A DNA stretch of 64,000 nucleotides, from positions 62,001 through 126,000 of the forward strand of contig NZ_JPYO01000013.1 in assembly GCF_000757485.1 (NCBI RefSeq). The letters run 5' to 3'. Origin of the DNA: Achromobacter sp. RTa. GTDB taxonomy: Bacteria; Pseudomonadota; Gammaproteobacteria; Burkholderiales; Burkholderiaceae_B. Below are positions 45,061 to 54,988 of the stretch, piece by piece. Numbering within the stretch: position 1 is the stretch's first letter; every line of letters begins with the position of its first letter. The notes below the pieces were generated by a model. It made no database searches and had not been told where the DNA came from. It saw only the letters and a list, made by a program, of their open reading frames with translations. The translations under genes and the position numbers were made by a program.

Positions 45061-46024
45061 TCAGCTCGAACTCCTGTTCGACGTGCAGCCAAACGGCGCG
45101 CCCGCCGGCGCGCCGCAACTGGGCGGCGCTACCGGCGCGTCCCCGCTTCAGCCTACGCCTCCCAAGCCGCTCTACCCCGACGCGCCGCCGCCCTCCGGCC
45201 CCGCTGGCGAACCGCTCCTGACACTCTCCCCCAACGCCTCGTCGCGCGTGCCGACGCCCTGCCCCGAGCCTCTGCCGCCCGGCGCTCGCTGGCGCGAAGT
45301 CCCGACCGAGCAGCAGCCGATCGGCTTCGTGCTCTTGCGCTCGCGCCGCCGCAGCATCGGTTTCGTGGTCACGGACGATGGCTTGCGCGTCACCGCCCCC
45401 AACTGGGTCACGCTGGCGCAGATCGACGACGCGGTCCGGGAAAAATCCCGCTGGATCCTGGCCAAGCTGCGCGAATGGCATGCCCGCAAGCAGCAGCTGG
45501 CCATGGCGCATACGCGCTGGCAGCCCGGCGGCGAACTGCCCTACCTGGGCAAGCGCATCGTGATCGGCGTGAGCGGCGACAGCCGCCAGGCCTATCTGTC
45601 CGGCGACGCGGAGGCTCCCCAGGACGGCGACACGCTGTGGCTGGCGCTGCCTTCCTCGGCCGACCAGGGCCGAATCCGCGATTCGGCGCAGGCCTGGCTG
45701 CAACAGCGCGCCGGCGCCTGGTTCGGCGCCCGCCTTGCCCACTTCCTGCAGATCAGCGGGCTGAAAATCCGCCGCTGGCGCCTGTCGTCGGCGGCCACGC
45801 GCTGGGGCTCCTGCACCAGCGACGGCAACATCATGCTGAACTGGCGCCTGATCCATTTCGCGCCCGCCATCATCGACTACGTCATCGCGCACGAGCTTGC
45901 CCATCTGCGCGAGATGAACCACAGTCAGGATTTCTGGCGTGAAGTGGGGCAGATCCTGCCCGGCTTCGAAGACGCGAAGAACATCCTGCGGCGTCACGAC
46001 CCCGCTTCCCTGCCTCAATTCTGA
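45047..46024 (+). CDS. YgjP-like (M48-type) metal-dependent hydrolase, DUF45
   Basis: A 325-aa protein with a DUF45/YgjP-like metalloprotease domain in its C-terminal two thirds. The zinc motif is HELAHLREMNHSQDFW (HExxH followed by a third His), and RRWRLSSAATRWGSCTSDGN with LNWRLIHFAPAIIDYVIAHE is the signature before it. The first ~80 residues are Pro/Ala-rich and not conserved in the family. Its substrate is unknown. The start overlaps plsC by 14 bases, so expression is coupled to the glyQS-gmhB-plsC group. Confidence 0.87.
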   Translation: MSSPDQLELLFDVQPNGAPAGAPQLGGATGASPLQPTPPKPLYPDAPPPSGPAGEPLLTLSPNASSRVPTPCPEPLPPGARWREVPTEQQPIGFVLLRSRRRSIGFVVTDDGLRVTAPNWVTLAQIDDAVREKSRWILAKLREWHARKQQLAMAHTRWQPGGELPYLGKRIVIGVSGDSRQAYLSGDAEAPQDGDTLWLALPSSADQGRIRDSAQAWLQQRAGAWFGARLAHFLQISGLKIRRWRLSSAATRWGSCTSDGNIMLNWRLIHFAPAIIDYVIAHELAHLREMNHSQDFWREVGQILPGFEDAKNILRRHDPASLPQF

Positions 46025-46061
46025 GACGACTTGCTGCCTGTTCCACGAAAGGAGCTTTGAA

Positions 46062-47204
46062 ATGTTGCTGCTGATTCCGGGCCCGGTCACGACCGACGCG
46101 CGGGTGAAGGCCGCCATGGCGCAGGACTACGCGCCCTGGGACAACGATTTCCGCCAGGCCTACCGGCAGGTCTGCGATAGCTTGCTGCGCGTGGCGCAGG
46201 CCTCGGCCGACGAGCATGCCGCGCTGGCGCTGCCCGGCTGCGGCCACTTCGCCGTCGAAGCCGCGATACGCACCTTCGTGCCGCCGGGCGGCAGGCTGCT
46301 TGCCCCTTCCACCGGCGCCTACGCCGCCCGCCTGCAGAAGCTGGCGGCCGACGCCGGCAGGATCGCCGTGCCCCTGCCCGTGGGCGCGGCCGAGCGGGTG
46401 GACCCGCAAGCCGTGGCCGCCGCGCTGGAACGCGACCCCACGCTGACGCACCTGGCCGTGGTCTATAGCGAAACCGGCAGCGGCATCTGCCACGACGTGC
46501 CCGAACTGGCGCGCGTCGCGCATGCGCAGGGCCGCCGCCTCATCGTCGATGCGGTGTCCGCCTTCGGCGCGCTGCCCCTGGATCTACGCGCCCTGCCCGC
46601 CGTGGATGCGGTGGTGCTGACGGCCAACAAATGCCTGGAAGGCCTGCCAGGCGCCGCCTTCGTCGTGGCCCGGCGCGACAGCCTGGAGGCCGCGGGTGGC
46701 AATGCCGGCAGCTGGTCGCTGGACCTGGCCGACATCTATCAGCACACCCTGCAGCCCAATGCCGGCCCGCGCTTCACGCCGCCCGCGCCCACGCTGGCCG
46801 CGCTTGCGGTCGCCCTGGAGCTGTATCATGAGGAAGGCCGCGAGGCCCGCCTGGCGCGCTACACGGCGAACATGCGCACGGTATACGAGGGCATCGGCTC
46901 ACTGGGCCTGGTCCCTGACCTGCAGCCCGCCCTGCAAGGCCCCATCGTCGTCAACGTCCGGGCTCCGGACGCGCCGACCTGGAACCTGCAGCTGTTCGTC
47001 GATGCGCTGAAGCGCCGCGGCTACGTGCTCAGCAACTTCTACAACACCGAACAACCCACGTTCCGGGTCGGCTGCATCGGCGCCTTCGGCCCGGACCAGA
47101 TGCGCCAGGCCGTCGACGCCATGGGCGCCGCGCTGGGCGATATCGGCATCACCCGGGAACCCGCCTCAAGCGGCGGGTTCTTCCCGCTCCCCCTCACCGC
47201 TTAA
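46062..47204 (+). CDS. Class V aminotransferase, 2-aminoethylphosphonate-pyruvate transaminase-like
   Basis: A 380-aa PLP enzyme. It resembles Phn[74 protein letters not shown], the lysine in [20 protein letters not shown] that should bind PLP, and [20 protein letters not shown]. Alanine-glyoxylate transaminases of the same class are an alternative. No phosphonate-degradation partners (PhnX, PhnA-type hydrolase, phosphonate transporter) are nearby, so the substrate stays uncertain. GAAAGGAGC lies before ATG 46062. gloA follows after 11 bases. Confidence 0.82.
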   Translation: MLLLIPGPVTTDARVKAAMAQDYAPWDNDFRQAYRQVCDSLLRVAQASADEHAALALPGCGHFAVEAAIRTFVPPGGRLLAPSTGAYAARLQKLAADAGRIAVPLPVGAAERVDPQAVAAALERDPTLTHLAVVYSETGSGICHDVPELARVAHAQGRRLIVDAVSAFGALPLDLRALPAVDAVVLTANKCLEGLPGAAFVVARRDSLEAAGGNAGSWSLDLADIYQHTLQPNAGPRFTPPAPTLAALAVALELYHEEGREARLARYTANMRTVYEGIGSLGLVPDLQPALQGPIVVNVRAPDAPTWNLQLFVDALKRRGYVLSNFYNTEQPTFRVGCIGAFGPDQMRQAVDAMGAALGDIGITREPASSGGFFPLPLTA

Positions 47205-47215
47205 GGAAGACATCC

Positions 47216-47611
47216 ATGCGTATGCTCCACACCATGCTGCGAGTCGGCAACCTCGACAAATCCATCGACTTCTACACCAACGTGCTCGGCATGCGCGTCT
47301 TGCGCCGCAAAGACTATCCCGACGGCAAGTTCACGCTGGCTTTCGTGGGTTACCAGGACGAGTCCGAAGGCGCCGTCATCGAGCTGACCCACAACTGGGA
47401 CACGGAAAAATACGACCTGGGCTCCGGCTACGGCCACATCGCCCTGGAAGTGGACAATGCCTACGAAGCCTGTGACAAGGTCAAGGAAAAAGGCGGCAAG
47501 GTCACCCGTGAAGCCGGCCCCATGAAGCATGGCAAGACCGTCATCGCCTTCGTCGAAGACCCGGACGGCTACAAGATCGAATTCATCGAGAAGAAAGGGC
47601 GCGAAGACTGA
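47216..47611 (+). CDS. gloA: Lactoylglutathione lyase (glyoxalase I)
   Basis: GloA isomerises the methylglyoxal-glutathione adduct to lactoylglutathione. The 131-aa protein is near identical in layout to E. coli GloA. The metal ligands are visible as His5 in [15 protein letters not shown], Glu near 56 in [10 protein letters not shown], His near 74 in [11 protein letters not shown] and Glu near 122 in [10 protein letters not shown]. It lies 11 bases after the aminotransferase. The palindromic array begins eight bases after its stop codon. Confidence 0.97.
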   Translation: MRMLHTMLRVGNLDKSIDFYTNVLGMRVLRRKDYPDGKFTLAFVGYQDESEGAVIELTHNWDTEKYDLGSGYGHIALEVDNAYEACDKVKEKGGKVTREAGPMKHGKTVIAFVEDPDGYKIEFIEKKGRED

Positions 47612-47618
47612 ATCCTCT

Positions 47619-48002
47619 GGTGTCTGACACCCGGGGAGGCTGTTTCAGGCCTGTAGCGGCGTCTCGTAGGGATGTCAGACGCTGTATCTTGCGGCCACTG
47701 GTGTCTGACACCCGGGGAGGCTGTTTCAGGCCTGTAGCGGCGTCTCGTATGGGTGTCAGACACTGTACTGCGCCCCTGGTGTCTGACACCCGGGTAGGCT
47801 GTTCCAGGCCTGAACCGGCGTCTCGTATGGGTGTCAGACACTGTATCTTGCGGCCACTGGTGTCTGACACCCGGGTAGGCTGTTTCAGGCCTGTATGGGC
47901 GTCTCGTATGGGTGTCAGACACTGTATCTTGCGCCACTGGTGTCTGACACCCGGATAGGCTGTTTCAAGCCTGTACCGGCGTCTCGTACGGGTGTCAGAC
48001 AC
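47619..48002. repeat. Five-copy tandem array of TGTCTGACAC palindromic units
   Basis: Units start at 47619, 47700, 47778, 47859 and 47939, a period of 78-81 bp. Each is GGTGTCTGACACC, CGGG, AGGCTGTTTCAGGCCTGTA (a small stem), GGCGTCTCGTATG, then GGTGTCAGACAC, separated by 15-16 bp spacers such as TGTATCTTGCGGCCAC. All five have the same core, unlike the other loci where cores differ. The first unit's second palindrome is decayed (GATGTCAGACGC). The array fills the gap between gloA and def, and no T-tract terminator is visible. Confidence 0.93.
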
Positions 48003-48022
48003 TGACACAATAAAGGTCCCTC

Positions 48023-48556
48023 ATGATCCACCCCATCCTGAAAATGGGCGATCCGCGGCTGCTGCGCGTGGCGGCTCCCGTGGACCGCTTCGATACGCCC
48101 GAGTTGCATGCCCTGATCGACGATATGTTCGAAACGATGGCCGCCGCTCAAGGGGTCGGCCTGGCCGCGCCCCAGATCGGCATGGACCTGCAATTGGTTA
48201 TCTTCGGTTTCGACCGCAACGAGCGCTACCCCGACGCGCCGCCCGTGCCGCAGACCATCCTGTGCAATCCCGTCATCACGCCGCTGTCGGACGAGATGGA
48301 AAACGGCTGGGAAGGCTGCCTGTCGGTGCCGGGCCTGCGCGGCCTGGTGCCGCGCTACCGCCGCATCCGCTACAGCGGGCGCGACCCTTACGGCCAGCTC
48401 ATCGAGCGGGAAGCCGAAGGTTTCCATGCCCGCGTGGTGCAGCACGAGTGCGACCACCTGATCGGCCGGCTGTACCCCTCCCGGATCCAGGACTTCTCGA
48501 AGTTCGGCTACACCGAGATCCTGTTCCCGGACATGGATCCCAACCAGGACGACTAG
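48023..48556 (+). CDS. def: Peptide deformylase
   Basis: Def removes the N-formyl group from nascent proteins. All three metal-binding/catalytic motifs are present: [10 protein letters not shown] (motif 1), [11 protein letters not shown] (motif 2 with the metal Cys) and [13 protein letters not shown] (motif 3, HExxH). Length 177 aa is normal. It begins 21 bases after the last palindrome of the array. Its stop codon TAG shares the bases CTAG (48553-48556) with the stop of the convergent fadE gene. A def gene normally travels with fmt; none is here, so this may be a second, stand-alone deformylase. Confidence 0.96.
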   Translation: MIHPILKMGDPRLLRVAAPVDRFDTPELHALIDDMFETMAAAQGVGLAAPQIGMDLQLVIFGFDRNERYPDAPPVPQTILCNPVITPLSDEMENGWEGCLSVPGLRGLVPRYRRIRYSGRDPYGQLIEREAEGFHARVVQHECDHLIGRLYPSRIQDFSKFGYTEILFPDMDPNQDD

Positions 48557-50844
48557 GCCTCCTTGCCAGGCTCCCCTGGCAAGGAGGCCCCGCCGCGCGG
48601 CGGCGCTTCCGGCCCCGCTGCGGGCGGCGACAGGTCTTCGGGCGCGAAATCATCCACCTGCAGGACCTGCGACACGATCGTCTCGGCTTCCTCGAACGCG
48701 GCCGCCTGCGCGTCCGTGAGCGCGCCGCGCCGATACGCCTCGCGCCAGTCGCGCACGCCCGATTGATGCAGGCGTTCGCGCAGCGGCTGCACCGCATCAG
48801 CAAGCGCGAACGCGCGGGTCAGCAGGCCCACCGGATCGCTCCCTGAATGGGGATCGCCCGGATCCCGGTGCAGATCGGCGGCCAGCCGGGCATGCGTCGG
48901 CGAGGGCTTCAGCAACAGCTCGGCGCATTCGCGGGTCAGGGCGTCGCTCGGCCCCCTGGCCAGGCGCAGCGGCAGAATGGCCGCGCGCAGGCCCCAGGAC
49001 AGCACGCGGCCCGGCAGGTTGCGCAGCACCTGGTCCATGCCTTTCTCGATGGCGGCGTAGCCCTGTTCCAGGCACCAATGCACCAGGGGCAGGTCATCGT
49101 GCTTGCGGCCCTCGTCCTCCCAGCGCTTCAGCACGGCGGACAGCAGGTACAGCTCGGACAGGATGTCCCCCAGCCGCGCGGAGATCATTTCGCGACGCTT
49201 CAAGGCCCCTCCCAGCTGCCCCAGCGTTGCGTCGGCGAGCAGGGCGAAGCCCGACGCGTAGCGGCTCAACCGCCGGTAATGCCCGGCCGTGGGCCCCGAG
49301 GCCGGAGCCGGCGCCAGCAGGCCTCCGGTCCAGGCGCGGCCGACGGCGCGCAGGGCGTTGATCCCCGCATGGCGCAGGTGCCGCCAGAACACGTCGTGGA
49401 AAACGGCAATGCCGCGTTCCTCGTCGGGGTTGCCCAGCGCCAGGATTTCCGGCATCAGGTAGGGATGGGCGCGGATCGCGCCCTGGCCGAAGATGATCAG
49501 GTTGCGCGTCAGGATGTTGGCGCCTTCGACCGTGATGGCGATGGGCACGGCGCGATACAGCGCGCCCAGGTAGTTGCTGGGGCCGTCGATGACGGCGCGG
49601 CCCGCATGGATGTCCATGGCGTCGTTGACCGAACTGCGCATGCGTTCGGTGGCGTGGTACTTCATGATGCCGGAGACCACCGCCGGCTTCACGTCCTGGT
49701 TCAGCGCGGCGCAGGTCAGGCGCCTGGCGGCCTCCACCAGGTAGGCATTGCCCGCCAGGCTGGCCAGGCGCTCCTGCACGCCTTCGAACTTGCCCACCGG
49801 TATGCCGAATTGCTCGCGCACGCGCGCGTACATGCCGGTGGTGTGCGCGCACATCACGGCGGCGGCGGCCGACAGCGACGGCAGCGAAATGCCCCGGCCC
49901 GCCGCCAGCGCGCTCATCAGCATCTGCCAGCCATGGCCCGCGCGCTCGGCGCCGCCGATCAGCGCATCCAGGGGCACGAACACGTCGCGCCCACGGTTGG
50001 GGCCGTTCTGGAAGACCTGCATGGCCGGAAGGTGGCGGCGGCCGATCTCCACGCCCGGCGCCTCGGTCGGCACCAGGGCGACCGAAATGCCGATGTCCTT
50101 GGGCCCTCCCAGGATGCCGTCCGGATCCGACATCTTGAAGGCCAGGCCCAGCACGGTCGCCACGGGGCCCAGCGTGATGTAGCGCTTGTGCCAGTTCAGC
50201 CGGATTCCGATCAGTTCGCGGCCGTCCACCACCTGCCGGCAGACGACGCCCGTGTCCACCATGGACGCCGCGTCCGAGCCCGCCTCGGGGCTGGTGAGGC
50301 CGAAGCACGGCACCTCGCTGCCGTCGGCCAGTCGGGGCAGCCAGTAATCGCGCTGGGCGGGCGTGCCGAACTGCATCAGCAATTCGCCCGGGCCCAGCGA
50401 GTTGGGCACCATGACCGTCACGCCCGCGGTGATGGAATAGGCCGAAATGCGCCGCACGACTTCGGAATGGGCATAGGGCGAAAACCCCAGGCCGCCATAG
50501 CGCCGCGGAATGATCATGCCGAAGAAGCGCTCGGCCTTCAGGAAAGCCCAGACCTCGGGCGGCAGGTCGCGCCGGTTCCAGGTGATGTCCCATTCGTCCA
50601 GCATGGCGCACAAACGGGCTACCGGGCCGTCGATGAAGCGCTGCTCTTCCGGCGTCAGCACGGCGGCGGGCACGTCCAGCAGCTTGCGCCAGTCGGGGTT
50701 GCCGGTGAACAGGTCGGCGTCCCACCAGGTGTCGCCGGCCTCGATGGCTTCGCGCTCGGTAGCGGACATGGCCGGCAGCGCGTTGCGCGCCCAGCGATAC
50801 GCGGGTTCCGAGATGCGGCGCCGGCGCCAGGCATTGAAATCCAT
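48553..50844 (-). CDS. fadE: Acyl-CoA dehydrogenase, FadE type
   Basis: A 763-aa acyl-CoA dehydrogenase of the large FadE class, which does the first oxidation of fatty acyl-CoA in bacterial beta-oxidation. The central dehydrogenase domain has [60 protein letters not shown] and [18 protein letters not shown]. The C-terminal extension (about 490-763; DUF1974) is typical of FadE. E. coli FadE has an extra membrane N-terminus that is lacking here. It converges on def with overlapping stops, and is divergent from the SpmAB-like gene by 131 bp. Confidence 0.92.
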   Translation of the reverse strand: MDFNAWRRRRISEPAYRWARNALPAMSATEREAIEAGDTWWDADLFTGNPDWRKLLDVPAAVLTPEEQRFIDGPVARLCAMLDEWDITWNRRDLPPEVWAFLKAERFFGMIIPRRYGGLGFSPYAHSEVVRRISAYSITAGVTVMVPNSLGPGELLMQFGTPAQRDYWLPRLADGSEVPCFGLTSPEAGSDAASMVDTGVVCRQVVDGRELIGIRLNWHKRYITLGPVATVLGLAFKMSDPDGILGGPKDIGISVALVPTEAPGVEIGRRHLPAMQVFQNGPNRGRDVFVPLDALIGGAERAGHGWQMLMSALAAGRGISLPSLSAAAAVMCAHTTGMYARVREQFGIPVGKFEGVQERLASLAGNAYLVEAARRLTCAALNQDVKPAVVSGIMKYHATERMRSSVNDAMDIHAGRAVIDGPSNYLGALYRAVPIAITVEGANILTRNLIIFGQGAIRAHPYLMPEILALGNPDEERGIAVFHDVFWRHLRHAGINALRAVGRAWTGGLLAPAPASGPTAGHYRRLSRYASGFALLADATLGQLGGALKRREMISARLGDILSELYLLSAVLKRWEDEGRKHDDLPLVHWCLEQGYAAIEKGMDQVLRNLPGRVLSWGLRAAILPLRLARGPSDALTRECAELLLKPSPTHARLAADLHRDPGDPHSGSDPVGLLTRAFALADAVQPLRERLHQSGVRDWREAYRRGALTDAQAAAFEEAETIVSQVLQVDDFAPEDLSPPAAGPEAPPRGGASLPGEPGKEA

Positions 50845-50975
50845 GAGTGTCTCTCACTGTTATCTGTTATCGCCCTGGGACCAAAGTACCAGAATTGGCA
50901 AGCCCGGGCCAAGCTGCGGCTTGCCGGGATGCGACAATGGGCGGCGCAACGAATCGCTATCCGGGCACTTTCCGC

Positions 50976-52205
50976 ATGCTGAACAAACTCTGGCTGGGCT
51001 TCTTCCTTACCGCAGCGGCGGCCGCGCTGTACCGCTGGCTTGCCGTCGGCGACCCCGAGGTCTTCCGCCTGATGGTGGCCAGCCTGTTCGACATGGCCCG
51101 CGTGTCCGTGGAAGTGATGGTGCTGCTGTTCGGCACGCTGACCCTGTGGCTGGGCTTCCTGCGCATCGCCGAAGGCGCCGGCCTGGTGGAAAAGCTGGCG
51201 CAGATACTGGGCCCGCTGTTCGCCCGCCTGATGCCCGAGGTGCCGCGCAACCATCCCGCCATCGGCCTGATCACGCTGAACTTCGCCGCCAACGGCCTTG
51301 GGCTGGACAATGCCGCCACGCCGATCGGGCTGCGCGCCATGCGCGAACTGCAATCCCTGAATCCCACGCCCGAGACCGCCACCAACGCGCAGATCCTCTT
51401 CCTGGTGCTGAACGCCTCGTCGCTGACCCTGCTGCCGGTCACGCTGTTCATGTTCCGGGCGCAGCAGGGCGCGGCGGATCCGACGCTGGTGTTCCTGCCC
51501 ATCCTGCTGGCCACCAGCGCGTCGACCCTGGCCGGCTTCCTGGCGGTGGCGGCCTGCCAGCGACTGCGCCTGGCGGACCCCGTCGTCGTGCTCTGGCTGG
51601 GCGGCGCGGCCCTGCTGATGGGAGGATTCATGGCGCTGCTGGCGGGCATGTCGGCCGCCGCCATCGCCTCTCTGTCGTCGCTGATGGGCAACCTGAGCTT
51701 GTTCGGCATCCTGATCGCATTCCTGATCGCCGGAGCCTGGAAAAAGGTGCCCGTCTACGAGGCCTTCATCGAAGGCGCCAAGGAAGGCTTCGACATCGCC
51801 AAGAGCCTGCTGCCCTACCTGGTGGCGATGCTGTGCGCCGTCGGCGTGCTGCGCGCGTCCGGCGCGCTCGACTTCCTGCTCGACGGCATCCGCTGGATGG
51901 CCCATCACGCGGGCTGGGACACGCGCTTCGTGGACGCCCTGCCCACCGCGCTGGTCAAGCCGTTCTCGGGCAGCGCCGCGCGCGCCATGATGCTGGAAAC
52001 AATGACGCACTTCGGCGTGGACAGCTTCCCGGCCCTGCTCTCGGCCGTCGTCCAGGGCAGCACCGAAACCACCTTCTACGTGCTGGCGGTGTATTTCGGA
52101 TCGGTGGGTATCCTGCGCGCGCGCCACGCCGTGGGCTGCGCCCTGGTCGCCGACCTGGCCGGGGTGCTGGCGGCCATCGGCGTGTGCTACTGGTTCTTCG
52201 GCTGA
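50976..52205 (+). CDS. Nucleoside-recognition (Gate) domain membrane protein, SpmA-SpmB fusion type
   Basis: A 409-aa membrane protein that looks like spore maturation proteins SpmA and SpmB joined in one chain. The first half (MLNKLWLGFFLTAAAAALYR to about 210) has the SpmA-type block GLITLNFAANGLGLDNAATP; the second (from about 245) has the SpmB-type block GSAARAMMLETMTHFGVDSF and VVQGSTETTFYVLAVYFGSV. Roughly ten membrane spans. In non-sporulating bacteria such proteins are thought to be transporters of the Gate superfamily; the substrate is unknown. ATG 50976 is chosen because the first helix begins there. Confidence 0.88.
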   Translation: MLNKLWLGFFLTAAAAALYRWLAVGDPEVFRLMVASLFDMARVSVEVMVLLFGTLTLWLGFLRIAEGAGLVEKLAQILGPLFARLMPEVPRNHPAIGLITLNFAANGLGLDNAATPIGLRAMRELQSLNPTPETATNAQILFLVLNASSLTLLPVTLFMFRAQQGAADPTLVFLPILLATSASTLAGFLAVAACQRLRLADPVVVLWLGGAALLMGGFMALLAGMSAAAIASLSSLMGNLSLFGILIAFLIAGAWKKVPVYEAFIEGAKEGFDIAKSLLPYLVAMLCAVGVLRASGALDFLLDGIRWMAHHAGWDTRFVDALPTALVKPFSGSAARAMMLETMTHFGVDSFPALLSAVVQGSTETTFYVLAVYFGSVGILRARHAVGCALVADLAGVLAAIGVCYWFFG

Positions 52206-52213
52206 AGCCCGGC

Positions 52214-52250
52214 GCGGCGGCGGCCGGGATCGCGCCCCGGCCGCCGCCGC
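52214..52250. terminator. Perfect GC hairpin between convergent spmAB-type gene and pyk
   Basis: A perfect 15-bp stem of pure G/C (GCGGCGGCGGCCGGG at 52214-52228 with CCCGGCCGCCGCCGC at 52236-52250) and a 7-base loop fills almost the whole gap. There is no T-tract, so it may stop or protect 3' ends rather than act as a classical terminator. Confidence 0.5.
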
Positions 52251-52251
52251 A

Positions 52252-53694
52252 TCAATCGACCAACAGGATCTTCATGCCGTTGGTGCCGCCGCTGTCACGG
52301 TAGAAATCGCCCTTCGTCAGGATCACCCAGTCGCCGGTCTGCACCAGGTTGCGGCGGCGCAGTTCGTCGATGGCGGCATTGCTCAGGTCGGCGGGCTCGT
52401 AGTCCGACGGCGCGAACGGGATGGTGTAGACGCCGCGGAACATCGCCACGCGGTTCTGCGTGACGCTGTGCGGGCTGTAGCAATAGATCGGCACGCCCGA
52501 GCGGATGCGCGACATGATCAGCGGCGTATGCCCGCTTTCCGTCAGCGAAATAATGGCCTTCACGCCGGGAAAATGGTTAGCCGCGTACATCGCCGCGAGC
52601 GCGATGGTCTCGTCGCAGCGGGAGAAGGTCTCGCCCAGGCGGTGATGCGATTTCGTCGAGGTGGGATGCTTTTCGGCCCCCAGGCACACGCGCGCCATGG
52701 CCTGCACCGTTTCCACGGGATACTGCCCCGACGCGCTCTCCGCCGACAGCATGACGGCATCGGTGTAGTCCAGCACCGCGTTGGCCACGTCCGATACTTC
52801 GGCCCGCGTCGGCATGGGGCTGGAAATCATGGACTCCATCATCTGCGTGGCGGTGATGACGACCTTGTTCAGGGTACGCGCATGCTGGATGATGCGTTTC
52901 TGGATGCCCACCAGTTCGGCGTCCCCCACTTCCACGCCCAGGTCGCCGCGCGCGACCATCACGCCATCGCTCGCGCGGATCAGGGCGTCCAGCGCTTCGT
53001 CGTCCGCCACCGCTTCCGCGCGTTCGATCTTGGCGATGATCCACGCCTGGCTGCCCGCCGCCGCCAGCAGCGTGCGCGCCTCGTCGATATCGCTGCCATA
53101 ACGCGGGAACGACACCGCCACGTAGTCCAGCTCCATTTCGGCCGCCAGCTTGATGTCGACCCTGTCCTTGTCGGTCAGGCTGGGCGCCGACAGGCCGCCG
53201 CCGCGCCGGTTGATGCCCTTGTTGTTCGACAGAGGGCCTCCCACGGTCACGGTGGTATGGACCTCATCGCCCTCGACGCTGTCCACCACCAGCACCACGC
53301 GGCCGTCGTCGAGCAGCAGCTCGTCGCCCACGCGGCAGTCCTGCACCAGCTCGGGGTAGTCGATGCCCACGATGCTGCTCGTGCCGGCTTCCTTGGGATG
53401 CACGCGCGACAGCGTGAAGGGCTGGCCCGCCTGCAGCTGGACCTGCTTGTCAGTGAAGCGCGCAATGCGGATCTTGGGGCCTTGCAGGTCGCCCATGATG
53501 GCCACGAAACGCCCTTGCTTGGCGGCGATCTCGCGCACCAGCCGGGCGCGCGCGCGATGGTCGTCCGCGCTGCCGTGCGAGAAGTTCAGGCGGGCGACGT
53601 CCAGGCCCGCGCGGATCATCGCTTCGATGCGCTCGGGCGTCGAAGTCGAGGGTCCCAGGGTGGCGACAATTTTGGTGCGGCGCAATACGGGCAT
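52252..53694 (-). CDS. pyk: Pyruvate kinase
   Basis: Pyruvate kinase makes ATP and pyruvate from phosphoenolpyruvate. The 480-aa protein has the N-terminal RRTKIVATLGPSTSTPERIE, LDVARLNFSHGS, SFPRYGSDIDEARTLL, IAKIERAEAV with the catalytic Lys and metal-binding Glu, VARGDLGVEVG and TATQMMESMISSPMPTRAEV, and the C-terminal domain with the phosphate-binding DYTDAVMLSAESASGQYPVE preceding it. The glycerate kinase gene is divergent from it (104 bp), so two enzymes feeding lower glycolysis share one control region. Confidence 0.97.
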   Translation of the reverse strand: MPVLRRTKIVATLGPSTSTPERIEAMIRAGLDVARLNFSHGSADDHRARARLVREIAAKQGRFVAIMGDLQGPKIRIARFTDKQVQLQAGQPFTLSRVHPKEAGTSSIVGIDYPELVQDCRVGDELLLDDGRVVLVVDSVEGDEVHTTVTVGGPLSNNKGINRRGGGLSAPSLTDKDRVDIKLAAEMELDYVAVSFPRYGSDIDEARTLLAAAGSQAWIIAKIERAEAVADDEALDALIRASDGVMVARGDLGVEVGDAELVGIQKRIIQHARTLNKVVITATQMMESMISSPMPTRAEVSDVANAVLDYTDAVMLSAESASGQYPVETVQAMARVCLGAEKHPTSTKSHHRLGETFSRCDETIALAAMYAANHFPGVKAIISLTESGHTPLIMSRIRSGVPIYCYSPHSVTQNRVAMFRGVYTIPFAPSDYEPADLSNAAIDELRRRNLVQTGDWVILTKGDFYRDSGGTNGMKILLVD

Positions 53695-53798
53695 GACGAT
53701 CCACTCTCGCTAAAACGACGGAAGCGTTATGGTACGCCGCCCGCGCACAGCCGGGTATCATGGGCATCCAGCCATCCCTCAACCAACCGTTCGAATCC

Positions 53799-54941
53799 GT
53801 GAAAATCGTCATCGCTCCCGACTCTTTCAAAGAAAGCGTTTCCGCGCCCGATGCGGCCGCGGCCATCGCGCGCGGCGTCAAGGCCGCCTTCCCCGGCGCC
53901 CATACGGTATGCATTCCGATGGCCGACGGCGGCGAAGGCACGGTCGAGGCCGTGCTGGCCGCAACCGGCGGCAAGGCGCGGCAGCTGGCGGTGAACGATG
54001 CGCTGGGCTACAAGGTCGACGCCATCTGGGGCCTGCTGGAAGACGGCACGGCGGTGATCGAAATGGCCGCGGCGGCGGGCCTGGAACTGATTCCTGCCGC
54101 CCGGCGCGACCCGATGCGCGCCAGCAGCCACGGCGTGGGCGAACTGATGCTGGCCGCCTTGAATGCGGGCGCCAAGCGCATCATCCTGGGCCTGGGCGGG
54201 TCGGCCACCAACGACGCCGGCGCCGGCATGCTGACGGCCCTGGGCGCGCGCCTGCTCGACGCGGACGGGCGCAGCCTGCCGCCTGGCGGCGGCGCGCTCG
54301 GCAAACTCGCCAGCATCGACGCCCGCGGCCTGGATCCGCGTTTGGCAGGCATCCCCATCGATATCGCTTCGGACGTGGACAACCCGCTATGCGGCCCGCA
54401 AGGCGCGTCGCATGTCTTCGGCCCGCAAAAGGGCGCCACGCCGGAACAGGTGCTGGCCCTGGATCAGATGCTGGCGAATTTCGCCGACGTGTGCGCGAAG
54501 CACCTGGGCGCGGACCACCGCCATGAGCCCGGCGCGGGCGCGGCTGGCGGGCTGGGTTTCGCGGCAAAGGCCTTCCTGAATGCCCGCTTCCGCCCCGGCG
54601 TGGAAATCGTGGCCGAGCTGGGCGGCCTGGCCGAGGCCGTCGAAGGCGCCGCGCTGGTGTTCACCGGCGAAGGCCGCATGGACGCGCAAACCCTGCGCGG
54701 CAAGACGCCCGCCGGCGTCGCGAAAATCGCGCAGCGCGCGGGCGTGCCGGTCGTGGCGCTGGCCGGCTCGCTCGGCGAAGGCTATGAAGCGCTGCATGCG
54801 GGCGGCATCAGTGCCGCCTTCAGCCTGGCGCCCGGCCCCATCACGCTGCAACAGGCCCTGGCGGACGCCGAAAAACTGCTGAGCGATCGCGCACGCGACG
54901 TCACGCAGCTCTGGCTGGCCGCGCAAAAGCGCATGCTGTAG
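53799..54941 (+). CDS. Glycerate kinase (GarK/GlxK type)
   Basis: A class II glycerate kinase producing phosphoglycerate from glycerate, 380 aa. It begins KIVIAPDSFKESVSAPDAAA, then has MADGGEGTVEAVLAATGG, RASSHGVGELMLAALN, ILGLGGSATNDAGAGMLTAL, DVDNPLCGPQGASHVFGPQK, GAGAAGGLGFAAKAFL and VFTGEGRMDAQTLRGKTPAG, all family blocks. GTG 53799 puts the start at the family position (MKIVIAPDS); the ATG at 53760 would add 13 residues. It is divergent from pyk and followed by a terminator. Confidence 0.94.
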   Translation: MKIVIAPDSFKESVSAPDAAAAIARGVKAAFPGAHTVCIPMADGGEGTVEAVLAATGGKARQLAVNDALGYKVDAIWGLLEDGTAVIEMAAAAGLELIPAARRDPMRASSHGVGELMLAALNAGAKRIILGLGGSATNDAGAGMLTALGARLLDADGRSLPPGGGALGKLASIDARGLDPRLAGIPIDIASDVDNPLCGPQGASHVFGPQKGATPEQVLALDQMLANFADVCAKHLGADHRHEPGAGAAGGLGFAAKAFLNARFRPGVEIVAELGGLAEAVEGAALVFTGEGRMDAQTLRGKTPAGVAKIAQRAGVPVVALAGSLGEGYEALHAGGISAAFSLAPGPITLQQALADAEKLLSDRARDVTQLWLAAQKRML

Positions 54942-54947
54942 AAATCG

Positions 54948-54972
54948 AAAAGCCCGCTGACGCGGGCTTTTT
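54948..54972. terminator. Bidirectional terminator between glycerate kinase and rsmA
   Basis: A perfect 10-bp stem (AAAAGCCCGC at 54948-54957 with GCGGGCTTTT at 54962-54971) with loop TGAC, followed by a T-tract on the plus strand and an A-run that reads as U on the minus strand. Confidence 0.92.
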
Positions 54973-54988
54973 CCTTGCTGGGAAGGAC

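Noticed and set aside
47619..48002. CRISPR array
   Set aside because: Repeats and spacers are both nearly identical between units, the repeated segment is longer than CRISPR repeats, and no cas genes are present.
48847..50982. A 711-aa plus-strand frame opposite fadE
   Set aside because: Shadow of the fadE codon pattern; no domain or motif and no ribosome site.
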